A stretch of 64,000 bases of DNA from Dictyobacter formicarum (lineage in GTDB: Bacteria; Chloroflexota; Ktedonobacteria; Ktedonobacterales; Ktedonobacteraceae): NCBI RefSeq assembly GCF_016587435.1, contig NZ_BNJJ01000002.1, forward strand, positions 1 through 64,000. The letters are read 5' to 3'. Below are positions 35,213-43,165 of this stretch, in pieces. Position numbers and translations under genes: made by a program. How positions within the stretch are numbered: the stretch's first letter is position 1; each line of letters begins with the position of its first letter. Under the pieces are notes generated by a model. It saw only the letters and a program-made list of their open reading frames with translations, was not told the origin of the DNA and searched no databases.

Positions 35213-36631
35213 ATGAAATTGTTCAAACGTAGCGTCAAAAACGTGCTTCGCAAACCATTCAGGTTAATCCTGGTGGTCACGCTTCTGGGAGCAAGCTTGA
35301 TGTTTGTTGCGGCAATGGTGAGCTTAAACGCCAGCTCTCAGCAGGAGCTCACCGCCGTGCGCAAGCAGGTAGATACCACAATTGTCATTAGAGATGCAGC
35401 GCATCAGGGCGCGCCCTCACAACAGAGCAACTCTTCACAACAGGGCGGCTCTTCGCAGCAGGGCGGCTCTTCACAGCAGGGCAATGGACCCGGAAGCACC
35501 GCCGCAACCCCTGTTCCGGGGGGCCCTGGAAACATGGAGGTTGTCCCCGACAGCCCCCATATCTCAAATAGTATGGTGACAAAAGTTAAGAATAGCCAGG
35601 GGGTAGCCCACACAGAAGTAAGCCTTGCTGTTCCTTACACGGAGACGGCCTTAAAAAGCATCTCGATCATCTTGCCTCCTGTATCGATCGATGGCATCCC
35701 CAGTGACTCCACCCATTTTACCGTATCAGGAGGTGCTATACCAACTCTGGTTGTCGGGCGCGGCTTCCAGAGCGGTGATGCCAACGCCAATGTCGCCACG
35801 ATGAGCCAGGCGCTGGCGAAGGCCAATCATCTCCACGTTGGCTCAACCTTCACCTTGCATGGAACGACGTTCACCCTGATCGGGCTGTATACGACAGCAA
35901 GCCAAACGACAGATAATACGATCATCATCCCATTGGCAACGTTGCAGAAGATATACCACCTCGATGGCGTGACATCCATGGTTGTCACTGCCGCGGGTCC
36001 TGAGCAAGTCGATGCCGTGGCGGCCAGGTTGCGCAACCTTCTCGGGCCGCAGTTCAGTGTGACCACCCTGGCTGATCACTACAGCAAGGTATTCAACGCC
36101 CTCCAGGTGGCGCAAAATAGTATCCAGGCGGCGCTAATTGCCTCTTTTTTGATTGCGGCAGCCATCATCGTCTTCGCGGTACTTATGCTGGTGCGCGAGC
36201 GGATCGCTGAGATCGCCACCCTCAAAACCATTGGTGCTTCGCACCTGCAAGTCCTGCGGCAGTTCTGGATCGAAATCCTGACCTTGAGTGCCCTGGCCAC
36301 GACGCTGGCAATCCTCCTGATTGTGGCCCTGGGGCCTTTTCTCTCCCACCTGTTCGACATCAACGCCTCATCACTGATGGAACCTCTTACCAACGGACCC
36401 AGTATTGACCATCCTCTTGTTACGAACGCGAATGGCGTTATGACAGGCACGACAAGCTCAACAGCGTCAGATGTTCTCAATGCTGCGCACCTGCCCGCGG
36501 CCACTTTGAATATTCAGACGTTGCTGATCATCCTGGGAGTAGGTATCGGGCTGGCCTTGCTCACGAGCCTTATCCCGACATGGTTTGTCGCTCATCTCAA
36601 GCCTGCCCAGGTCTTGCGAAAAGCCAGTTAA
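35213..36631 (+). CDS. ABC transporter permease, FtsX/MacB type (copy 1)
   Basis: This 472-residue permease has the MacB/FtsX layout. One N-terminal helix (LILVVTLLGASLMFVAAMVSL, residues 18-38) is followed by a large extracytoplasmic domain (residues 40-310) and three C-terminal helices (LIAAAIIVFAVLMLV; LSALATTLAILLIVALGPFL; LLIILGVGIGLALLTSLIP). ERIAEIATLKTIGAS is the coupling-helix segment. A Gln/Ser-rich repeat (SSQQGG units) occupies residues 63-95. AAAGGAG precedes the ATG. Copy 2 follows after 29 bp, with its ATPase behind it. Such transporters move lipoproteins, peptides or antibiotics, or act as mechanotransmitters. Confidence 0.9.
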   Translation: MKLFKRSVKNVLRKPFRLILVVTLLGASLMFVAAMVSLNASSQQELTAVRKQVDTTIVIRDAAHQGAPSQQSNSSQQGGSSQQGGSSQQGNGPGSTAATPVPGGPGNMEVVPDSPHISNSMVTKVKNSQGVAHTEVSLAVPYTETALKSISIILPPVSIDGIPSDSTHFTVSGGAIPTLVVGRGFQSGDANANVATMSQALAKANHLHVGSTFTLHGTTFTLIGLYTTASQTTDNTIIIPLATLQKIYHLDGVTSMVVTAAGPEQVDAVAARLRNLLGPQFSVTTLADHYSKVFNALQVAQNSIQAALIASFLIAAAIIVFAVLMLVRERIAEIATLKTIGASHLQVLRQFWIEILTLSALATTLAILLIVALGPFLSHLFDINASSLMEPLTNGPSIDHPLVTNANGVMTGTTSSTASDVLNAAHLPAATLNIQTLLIILGVGIGLALLTSLIPTWFVAHLKPAQVLRKAS

Positions 36632-36660
36632 TCCCATCGGAAGGCAAGGAGTTCTTCTCT

Positions 36661-37923
36661 ATGAAACTTGTCAGACGCAGTATCAGGAACGTGCTGCGCA
36701 AACCGTTCAAATTGATGCTGGTGGTCACGTTCCTGGGAGCAAGCTTGATGTTTGTCGCGGTAATGGTGAGCTTGAGCTCCAGCGCTCAACAGATGCTGGC
36801 CGCCGTGCACAGGCAGGTTGGAACTGCCATTACTATTCGCCCTGCCCAGTTGGGCACGCCTATCCCAAACAGCGTGGTGGCGAAAGTCAAGCGCGTTCAG
36901 GAAGTGACCAGCACGCAATCAAGCGTAGTACGATCCTACACAGACGGCATCTTAAGAGGTTCTTTCCTGACCATCAATGGCGTTTCCCGTGATGCCACTG
37001 ATGGTACTCTGGGGGATGGTCTTACACCTGCACTCGTTGCCGGGCGCAGCTTCCAGGATGGCGATGCCAATGCTCACGTGGCCATGATGAGCCAATCGGT
37101 AGCACAGGTCAATCATCTCCACGTTGGTTCAACCTTTACCTTGAATGGAACGACGTTCACCCTGATCGGGCTGTATACGACAGCGAATCCCTTTGACAAT
37201 GGCGTCATTATCATCCCAATGGCAGCCATGCAGCAGGTGTTCAAGATCAATGGCGTTGATTCTATTACCGCCAACGTGGTGAGTTACGAGCAGGTCGAAA
37301 TCGTCGCAGCCAGATTGCGCAGTCTTCTTGGGAGGCAGTTCAACGTCACCACCCAGACTGCTGAGTACAGCAATGCATTTAACGCGCTGCGTGTCGCGCA
37401 AAACAGCATTCAAGCGGCGCTCGTCGCCTCCTTCTTGATCGCTGCTGTCGTGGTCGTCTTTGCAGTGCTCATGCTGGTGAGGGAACGGACTGCTGAGATC
37501 GCCACCCTCAAAACCATTGGCGCCTCGCACATGCAGGTCTTCCGACAGTTCTGGACTGAAATTCTGGCCATGAGCGCTATGGCGGCGGCGCTAGCCGTCC
37601 TCCTGCTTGTGATCCTGGGACCTTTTCTCTCCCAGAAGTTCGATATTGACGCCTCATCCCTGGCAAATGCAGACGGCGTTTCAGGTCTTCCCAATCCTGC
37701 CGCCGCGATCAAGAGTCCCGGGATAAGCCCGGCAGCATCGGGCGCAGCGCCGTCATATCTCAGCAATCTTCATCTGGCCGCCGCCTCGCTGAATGTTCAG
37801 ACGTTGCTGACTATCCTGGGGGTGGGCATTGGACTGGCATTGCTCGCGAGCCTTATCCCCATATGGTTTGTCGTCCATCTCAAGCCCGCCGAGGTTTTGA
37901 GAAGAGCTCACAAAATGATGTGA
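36661..37923 (+). CDS. ABC transporter permease, FtsX/MacB type (copy 2)
   Basis: This 420-residue paralogue of the preceding gene shares near-identical stretches (HLHVGSTFTL, TTFTLIGLYTTA, NSIQAALVASFLIAA, AEIATLKTIGAS). It lacks the Gln/Ser-rich insert. The topology is the same: one N-terminal helix, an extracytoplasmic domain, three C-terminal helices. The ATG at 36661 follows AAGGAG; the frame is open further upstream but overlaps gene 1. The two permeases probably form a heterodimer served by the single ATPase at 37950, having arisen by tandem duplication. Confidence 0.9.
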   Translation: MKLVRRSIRNVLRKPFKLMLVVTFLGASLMFVAVMVSLSSSAQQMLAAVHRQVGTAITIRPAQLGTPIPNSVVAKVKRVQEVTSTQSSVVRSYTDGILRGSFLTINGVSRDATDGTLGDGLTPALVAGRSFQDGDANAHVAMMSQSVAQVNHLHVGSTFTLNGTTFTLIGLYTTANPFDNGVIIIPMAAMQQVFKINGVDSITANVVSYEQVEIVAARLRSLLGRQFNVTTQTAEYSNAFNALRVAQNSIQAALVASFLIAAVVVVFAVLMLVRERTAEIATLKTIGASHMQVFRQFWTEILAMSAMAAALAVLLLVILGPFLSQKFDIDASSLANADGVSGLPNPAAAIKSPGISPAASGAAPSYLSNLHLAAASLNVQTLLTILGVGIGLALLASLIPIWFVVHLKPAEVLRRAHKMM

Positions 37924-37949
37924 ATGAAAGACAAGGAGAATATACCCGA

Positions 37950-38693
37950 ATGGATGCAGAACTTTTTCCGCTGAAACAATCACAAGAGCAAGCAGACGCA
38001 ACAACGGCAGCAGTGACGGTGCGCGCCGAGAGATTAAGCAAATTCTTCCAGATAAGAAGCCAGGTTATCCAGGCGGTAGACGAGGTCAGTTTTGCCTTCA
38101 CCAGAGGGCAGTTTGTCGCCATTCTGGGACCCAGTGGCAGCGGTAAATCGACCCTGCTCTACCTGTTGGGGGGATTGGACAGACCGGACTCAGGTGAACT
38201 CGTAATTGATGGAGTGGATGTGAAGCGGCTCTCAGCCAGCCAGGAACACCGCTTCAGGAGACAAAAGCTTGGTTTCGTGTTTCAATCCTTCCACTTGATC
38301 CCCGGCCTGACGGCACTCGAAAACGTGATGCTACCGATGGAACTGATGGGAGGTGCATCGGACGCGGCAATGCATGAGCGAGCTCGCATGCTGCTCAGAC
38401 AGGTCGATATCGACGAAAATCGGCATCACCATATCCCTGGCAAACTCTCGGGTGGGCAACAGCAGCGCGTCGCGATCGCGCGAGCGCTGGCCAACGATCC
38501 CCGTGTGATTCTCGCGGACGAACCGACCGGCAACCTGGATTCGCAGACCGGCAAGCTGATCGTCGCGTTGTTGAAGCAACTGGCTGAACAAGGGAAGACG
38601 GTGATCGTGGTGACACACGATGCCAGTATCGCGGAAGTGGCAGATGTGTGCCTGGGAATGCAGGACGGGAGAATTTCGGTCGAATCCATTTGA
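37950..38693 (+). CDS. ABC transporter ATPase (LolD/MacB type)
   Basis: This 247-residue ATPase has all NBD motifs: Walker [11 protein letters not shown]-loop [11 protein letters not shown], signature [14 protein letters not shown], Walker [15 protein letters not shown], and the H-loop VTHD. It belongs to the LolD/FtsE/MacB subgroup that works with FtsX-fold permeases. The start at 37950 follows AAGGAGAATATACCCGA; the frame is open upstream to 37863 inside the previous gene. It lies 26 bp after permease copy 2 and 61 bp before the protease gene, and is clearly one operon with both. Confidence 0.94.
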   Translation: MDAELFPLKQSQEQADATTAAVTVRAERLSKFFQIRSQVIQAVDEVSFAFTRGQFVAILGPSGSGKSTLLYLLGGLDRPDSGELVIDGVDVKRLSASQEHRFRRQKLGFVFQSFHLIPGLTALENVMLPMELMGGASDAAMHERARMLLRQVDIDENRHHHIPGKLSGGQQQRVAIARALANDPRVILADEPTGNLDSQTGKLIVALLKQLAEQGKTVIVVTHDASIAEVADVCLGMQDGRISVESI

Positions 38694-38754
38694 TTCCGTC
38701 GTTTAAGTACAACTATTCATCGGGAAGAAGAAACAACATTTCAAGGAGGAAGCT

Positions 38755-40236
38755 ATGAAACAAGATCGACCACGGAGGTCTTCTCGTATGCGTTTGCCGT
38801 TTATGCTCGTTCTGGGTCTGTGTGTGCTGAGCGTGTGCATCTCCGGGTGTGGAACGCAGGGCACAGGTACAGCTACGAGCCATGCAATCGCGTCTACTCA
38901 AAGTACAGCGCCGTGTGTGTCCGCCGATCCAACACATCCGGCTCCCTCACCCGCTCCAACCGCCCTGACTACACTTGAGCAAGCGTACTGGTGTCTGTTG
39001 GACCATTACGTGACTGGAAAAGCGCTCGATGACCGGGTGCTACTCAATAGCGCCTTTAGCGCGTTAGTACAGGAGTTACTGCGCAAGGGTCTGGACCGGC
39101 CTACGGCGATGCCACCCGCGCTCTTGGGCGACCGGCAGGCGGATTGGAACGCCTTCAGCGCGGTCTACCAGAGGGTGAGCAACGCCCTGCCTCACAATGC
39201 CGATCTTCAGCAGGATCTCGTGGCGGCAACTATGCGGGGCATGGTGCAAAGCTTACACGATAATCACACCACCTGGAGCATTCCACCGCCTGCTGAGGTG
39301 CTCAAACAGTTTCCGAATGGCGCTTTCTACGGTTTGGGCATCACTACTTCTGCATCAAGCGGCCCCTCTTTTCTGCCTGAAGCACGCCCTCCGCTCTTTG
39401 TGACCGAAGTCCAGCCAGGTTCGCCGGCGGAGCGCCAGCAAGTCGCCCTCGGTGATATCATCACTGCGGTCAACGGCAGTGCCCCTTTTACCAATAATCA
39501 GCTTAATCCAGGGGTGATGGCCTGGCTCTACCCCCAACTATCCAACAATGCCGTGGTGCAGGTGACGCTCATGCGACCCAGGACGGGGAAAACCTGGACG
39601 GTGGCTCTCACCCCAACCCTTTTTGCTCCTACCATGGCACCTGTCGTCAGTGCGCGAGTGCTGTCCAATTCGCTGGCCTACGTCAAGCTGACGCAGTTTA
39701 CACCCGACGCTGGCGACCAGGTGCTTAAAGCCATTAACAGTCTGCACGTGGGGGACCACCTACGCGGGATCATCCTAGACCTGCGTGACAATCATGGTGG
39801 CTCTCCAGATGGGGTTTCGCAGCTACTAGGTGCTTTTGTGCATGGCAAAATCGTGGGCTATCTTGTTGATGGCGAGGGCAAGCGTACGGCCCTGTCTACG
39901 ACGGATACGGTTTCCCTGTTGCATCAGCCTCTGGTAGTGCTCACCAACCGCGGCTGTGCCTCCGCCTGTGAGGAATTTTCTGGAGCCGTCAAAGACCTGG
40001 GAATTGCCCCCTTGGTGGGGACGAGGACGGCGGGAGCGATAGCCGGAACGGCCTCCGATTACTTCCTGAACGATGGAAGTATGCTGGGTATTACCATGCA
40101 GTTTGGGTTGGGGGCCAGAGGAGAAAAGCTGGATGGGACTGGCGTGGCGCCCGATTATCTGCTTCCGCTGACCGCGCAGGACCTCTCCGCCGGGCACGAT
40201 CCTGATATTGAGAAGGCGATGAGTTTGTTGCGTTAA
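38755..40236 (+). CDS. S41-family (C-terminal processing) protease, lipoprotein with PDZ domain
   Basis: This 493-residue secreted protein has a signal peptide of about 33 residues ending in a lipobox (LSVCISGC), so the mature N-terminal Cys is probably lipidated. A helical region (60-190) is followed by a PDZ-like domain (VTEVQPGSPAERQQVALGDI) and an S41 domain with GIILDLRDNHGG and TNRGCASACEEFSGAVKDL, where the Ser is the probable nucleophile. A GAKxGAKG-like Lys is less clear. AAGGAGGAAGCT precedes the ATG. As the last gene of the transporter operon, it probably processes or clears extracytoplasmic peptides linked to the transporter. Confidence 0.85.
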   Translation: MKQDRPRRSSRMRLPFMLVLGLCVLSVCISGCGTQGTGTATSHAIASTQSTAPCVSADPTHPAPSPAPTALTTLEQAYWCLLDHYVTGKALDDRVLLNSAFSALVQELLRKGLDRPTAMPPALLGDRQADWNAFSAVYQRVSNALPHNADLQQDLVAATMRGMVQSLHDNHTTWSIPPPAEVLKQFPNGAFYGLGITTSASSGPSFLPEARPPLFVTEVQPGSPAERQQVALGDIITAVNGSAPFTNNQLNPGVMAWLYPQLSNNAVVQVTLMRPRTGKTWTVALTPTLFAPTMAPVVSARVLSNSLAYVKLTQFTPDAGDQVLKAINSLHVGDHLRGIILDLRDNHGGSPDGVSQLLGAFVHGKIVGYLVDGEGKRTALSTTDTVSLLHQPLVVLTNRGCASACEEFSGAVKDLGIAPLVGTRTAGAIAGTASDYFLNDGSMLGITMQFGLGARGEKLDGTGVAPDYLLPLTAQDLSAGHDPDIEKAMSLLR

Positions 40237-40370
40237 AAGTTTCACCTTGCGCCAGGAGTGAGGGTGACAGGGGCGTACCACCGTCCTGAGCCCCTGCCCT
40301 TTGCTCCTGGGTTCACGTTCATGAGCGTCACTCCAAAGCTGTCAAGGAGGTTCTTTCTGGAAGGAACTGC
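40237..40370. other. Spacer between the protease operon and the recombinase cassette
   Basis: No gene here. The left boundary of the recombinase cassette should lie between 40237 and 40370. A GGGGCG/CCTGCCC-rich segment at 40270-40305 could form a weak hairpin terminator for the protease operon. Confidence 0.35.
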
Positions 40371-40511
40371 ATGAACTCTGCATACTCCCAGATTGGGCAA
40401 GAGTCTGCTGCAATACGAGAGATCCTTGAGGGGGAAACGAACGACCACACGCCTGGGGAGAGACTACCTCTAAACGCTGCTTCCGAGACAAGGAGGATAC
40501 ATGTGATATGA
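40371..40511 (+). CDS. Small unknown ORF (46 aa) heading the recombinase cassette
   Basis: The ORF starts MNSAYSQIGQESAAIREILE, followed by a Glu/Thr/Arg-rich tail. AAGGAGG lies 20 nt and GGAAGGA about 6-12 nt upstream of the ATG. Its stop overlaps the next ATG (ATGA at 40508-40511), an arrangement that suggests real translation. The family is unknown. It may be a leader or small accessory gene of the mobile cassette. Confidence 0.4.
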   Translation: MNSAYSQIGQESAAIREILEGETNDHTPGERLPLNAASETRRIHVI

Positions 40512-40624
40512 CACTTTCTACTGTAAGGATCCAGATTACGCCGGAATCGAGGCCCTCGACCCCTTCCTGGATGGGAGAATCGAACCCAACAAGAAACCCC
40601 ACTTTTAGACAGGGTATGTGGTGA
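40508..40624 (+). CDS. Small unknown ORF (38 aa) in the recombinase cassette
   Basis: The frame starts MTLSTVRIQITPESRPSTPS and is coupled to the preceding one by ATGA. AAGGAGG is centred 11 nt upstream of its ATG. It overlaps the 5' part of the DUF5372-like frame in another register, so the pair might be one gene with a frameshift. I cannot decide between the two. Confidence 0.3.
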   Translation: MTLSTVRIQITPESRPSTPSWMGESNPTRNPTFRQGMW

Positions 40625-41054
40625 GGTTACGATAACTGATCCCACTCATGCCCTCTATGGTCAAACCTTCCCGCAGCTTCCTGTACGGATCAATCGCCGC
40701 ACGCCCCATGTGATGGTGCTGCTGCCAAGCGGGCGGCGGCACATGGTTCCACGCGCTGCCACGAACCTTGAACGCCCAGCAGAGACTGTCTCGCCTCCTT
40801 CTCCCTTGCCTTCCATCTCGGTCCGGACTATTCTTCCTCTAGCACGCCTGGTGCAACAACTCAAGCAGGCCAAGGAGGAAAGCCATGCCGAGCAAACAAT
40901 GTCAACCATTCATCCAACAGCGTCCTGTGTCCGCAGATCCCACGACGATCTTCCAACGGCTTCCCCAGAGCCACCAGCAGCAACTCGCCCATCTGATCGC
41001 CGACCTCATTCGACGCCTGCGCACAGCCGCACAAGAGAGGGAGGGCGACCATGA
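40623..41054 (+). CDS. DUF5372-like small protein
   Basis: The frame reads GEVTITDPTHALYGQTFPQL, VRINRRTPHVMVLLPSGRRH, MVPRAATNL and ISVRTILPLARLVQQLKQA. The pattern (VTxPTHxLYGQ, then a beta-rich core with MVLLPSGxxxxVPxxATNL, then a Leu-rich helix) fits DUF5372 proteins that accompany recombinase and transposase genes. No clear start codon precedes the conserved block in this frame. The first GTG is at 40710, inside the domain, so either a non-standard start or coupling with the previous ORF is involved. The last 40 residues overlap the next ORF. The function is unknown. Confidence 0.5.
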   Translation, partial: EVTITDPTHALYGQTFPQLPVRINRRTPHVMVLLPSGRRHMVPRAATNLERPAETVSPPSPLPSISVRTILPLARLVQQLKQAKEESHAEQTMSTIHPTASCVRRSHDDLPTASPEPPAATRPSDRRPHSTPAHSRTREGGRP

Positions 41055-41061
41055 ACGCTGA
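40885..41061 (+). CDS. Short ORF (58 aa) overlapping the serine recombinase start
   Basis: The 58-codon frame reads MPSKQCQPFIQQRPVSADPT, FQRLPQSHQQQLAHLIADLI and RRLRTAAQEREGDHER. AAGGAGGAAAGCC before the ATG is an excellent ribosome binding site. The protein is helical and Gln/Arg-rich. Its 3' end overlaps the recombinase ATG (41051) by 11 nt, so the two genes are coupled. No family is known to me. By position it may be an accessory or directionality factor for the recombinase. Confidence 0.6.
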   Translation: MPSKQCQPFIQQRPVSADPTTIFQRLPQSHQQQLAHLIADLIRRLRTAAQEREGDHER

Positions 41062-43165
41062 GTCGTTGGCTCTCATGCCGACTACCGAACAGCGGGCGAA
41101 GATGGCCTATGTCTACATTCGCCAATCCTCCCTCATGCAAGTCACGCGCCACGCCGAGAGCACCGAACTGCAGTACTCGTTGGTGGAGCGAGCTGTCAAA
41201 TTGGGATGGCCTCGTGAACGGGTGGAAGTGATTGATGAGGATCTGGGCAAATCAGGGGCCAATGTCTTTTCCCGTGGCGGTTTCCAGTATCTGCTCGCTG
41301 AGATTAGTCTGGCTCGTGCAGGCTTAGTGCTCAGCTTCGATGCCTCCCGCCTGGCGCGCAACAATCGCGATTGGTATCAATTGCTGGAAGTCTGCTCCAT
41401 CTTCGGCACACTGATCGCCGACGGTGAACGACTCTACGATCCACGGCTCTACCACGACCGATTACTGTTGGGATTAACGGGCATGATGAGCGAGGCTGAA
41501 CTCCACCAGCTCAAACAGCGTATGCTGGCGGGAGCCCGACACAAAGCCGAACGGGGAGAACTGCACCAGGGATTGTCTGTGGGGTTGATTCGCGGGCCTG
41601 CTGGAGTTGTGACCTTGAATCCCGACGAAGAGGTGCAGGCGCGCATCCGGCTGGTCTTTGAGAAATTCCGTGAAATCCGCTCGGCCAGCGGCGTGATGCG
41701 GTGTCTGAGAGCGGCGCACTTGCCTCTGCCAGCCTGCCCCAGAGTCGGCCCTGCTCCCTATGAGGTGGTCTGGCAACCCGCCCGCACCTCTGCCATTCTC
41801 GATATCCTCCACAACCCGGCCTATGCTGGGGCCTATGTCTATGGACGCAAGCAGTTTGACCCGGCACGCCGCACCGCAGGGCATCCATCTGGAGGGCGGA
41901 TTCTCCAACCCATTGACAAATGGGAGATTTGTTTACACAATAGATATCCAGCGTATATTTCGTGGGACGAATTTGTAGCGAATCAGGCACAATTACGCGC
42001 CAATAGCATGAAGTATCGAGAGGAGCAACCCGGCATGGCACGCACAGGCCAAGCGTTATTGCAAGGTATCGTGCGCTGTGGGCGCTGTGGGGCCTTATTC
42101 CACCTCCACTACTCTGGGAAGCAGGGTGAATATCCCGAGTATCGGTGTAGCGCCGACCAGAGCCAGTTTGGAGGAACAGACTGCCAACGGGTGCGCGCGC
42201 TGGCTCTGGATACCCAGGTTGAACAGCGGTTTCTGGAGGCGCTGCAGCCCGATCAACTGGCGCTCGCGCTCGCGGCCTTGGCGCAATTGGAACAGGAGGA
42301 GCAAGTCGAAAGCAAGCAATGGGAGCTGCGCCTGGAGCGTGCGCGCTACCAGGCCAAGCGGGCCGAACGACAATACCAGGCGGTAGAGCCAGAAAACCGC
42401 TTGGTGGCTCGCTCGCTGGAGAGGCAGTGGGAAGAGCAACTCCGGGGAGTGGAAACCGTAGAGAAAGAGTATCATGCCTGGAAATCCAGTCGCGGTGGGA
42501 CCTTTACCCAGGCAGACCGAGAAGCCATTGTAGCCCTGGGCAGCGATTTACCAGCGCTCTGGCACGCCCCGACGACGACGAGTGCTGAGCGCAAGCAGAT
42601 GTTGCGCCTGGTGATCCGGGAGGTCATCGTCGATAGCAGGCGCATTGGAGGCCAGGTCTGGGCGCAAATCAACTGGCAAACAGGGGCAAGCGAGCAGTTC
42701 TGGTACCAACGCCGGATAAGCAGTTATGTCCTCTTCGCCGGTGCCCAAGTGCTTGAGCAACGCGTGCGTGAGCTCAACGCAGCAGGGCTAATGGATGCGC
42801 AGATTGCTGCGATATTGGAGGCTGAGGGATATCAGACCCCTGGGCTTGTTCACCCGATTACGAGCAAGATCGTCTGCCACTTACGTCATCAGTGGCAGAT
42901 CCCCACGGTCAAGCTCAACAAAAATCAGCACAACCTGGCTCAATGGGAAGATGGCTCTTACTCGGTCGAAGGTGCTGCAGCAAAGCTGGATGTGGGCCAG
43001 GACACGATTTTCAATTGGCTGAAAACAGGCAGACTCAAAGGCGAACACCTGGCCAGAAGCATGCCCTGGAAAATTTACATGACGGAAGATGATGAAAGAC
43101 GACTTCACGAATGGCTGCGATGTCAAGGCCGACGTACCAGACGATCAAAAAGGGAGGCATTATGA
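41051..43165 (+). CDS. Large serine recombinase with C-terminal helix-turn-helix
   Basis: This 704-residue protein has an N-terminal resolvase domain with catalytic Ser26/27 (YVYIRQSSLMQVTRH), LSFDASRLARNNRDWY and MSEAELHQLKQRMLAGARHK (E helix). It continues with the recombinase domain (ILDILHNPAYAGAYVYGRKQ), a zinc ribbon (CGRCGALF...YRC...DC) and a coiled coil (about 400-470). A C-terminal excisionase-like helix-turn-helix is unusual for the family (VEGAAAKLDVGQDTIFNWLK, KIYMTEDDERRLHEWL). The frame is intact, preceded by overlapping small ORFs and followed by a transposase-like gene that starts inside it. Site-specific integration or inversion by double-strand exchange is the expected chemistry. 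Confidence 0.9.
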   Translation: MNAESLALMPTTEQRAKMAYVYIRQSSLMQVTRHAESTELQYSLVERAVKLGWPRERVEVIDEDLGKSGANVFSRGGFQYLLAEISLARAGLVLSFDASRLARNNRDWYQLLEVCSIFGTLIADGERLYDPRLYHDRLLLGLTGMMSEAELHQLKQRMLAGARHKAERGELHQGLSVGLIRGPAGVVTLNPDEEVQARIRLVFEKFREIRSASGVMRCLRAAHLPLPACPRVGPAPYEVVWQPARTSAILDILHNPAYAGAYVYGRKQFDPARRTAGHPSGGRILQPIDKWEICLHNRYPAYISWDEFVANQAQLRANSMKYREEQPGMARTGQALLQGIVRCGRCGALFHLHYSGKQGEYPEYRCSADQSQFGGTDCQRVRALALDTQVEQRFLEALQPDQLALALAALAQLEQEEQVESKQWELRLERARYQAKRAERQYQAVEPENRLVARSLERQWEEQLRGVETVEKEYHAWKSSRGGTFTQADREAIVALGSDLPALWHAPTTTSAERKQMLRLVIREVIVDSRRIGGQVWAQINWQTGASEQFWYQRRISSYVLFAGAQVLEQRVRELNAAGLMDAQIAAILEAEGYQTPGLVHPITSKIVCHLRHQWQIPTVKLNKNQHNLAQWEDGSYSVEGAAAKLDVGQDTIFNWLKTGRLKGEHLARSMPWKIYMTEDDERRLHEWLRCQGRRTRRSKREAL

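Noticed and set aside
36580..36660. Upstream extension of permease copy 2
   Set aside because: It overlaps the end of copy 1, and the ATG at 36661 has AAGGAG and matches the N-terminus of copy 1.
40560..40600. tRNA-like T-loop (GGGTTCGATTCTCCC on the minus strand)
   Set aside because: The T-stem does not pair properly and no anticodon or acceptor stem could be built.
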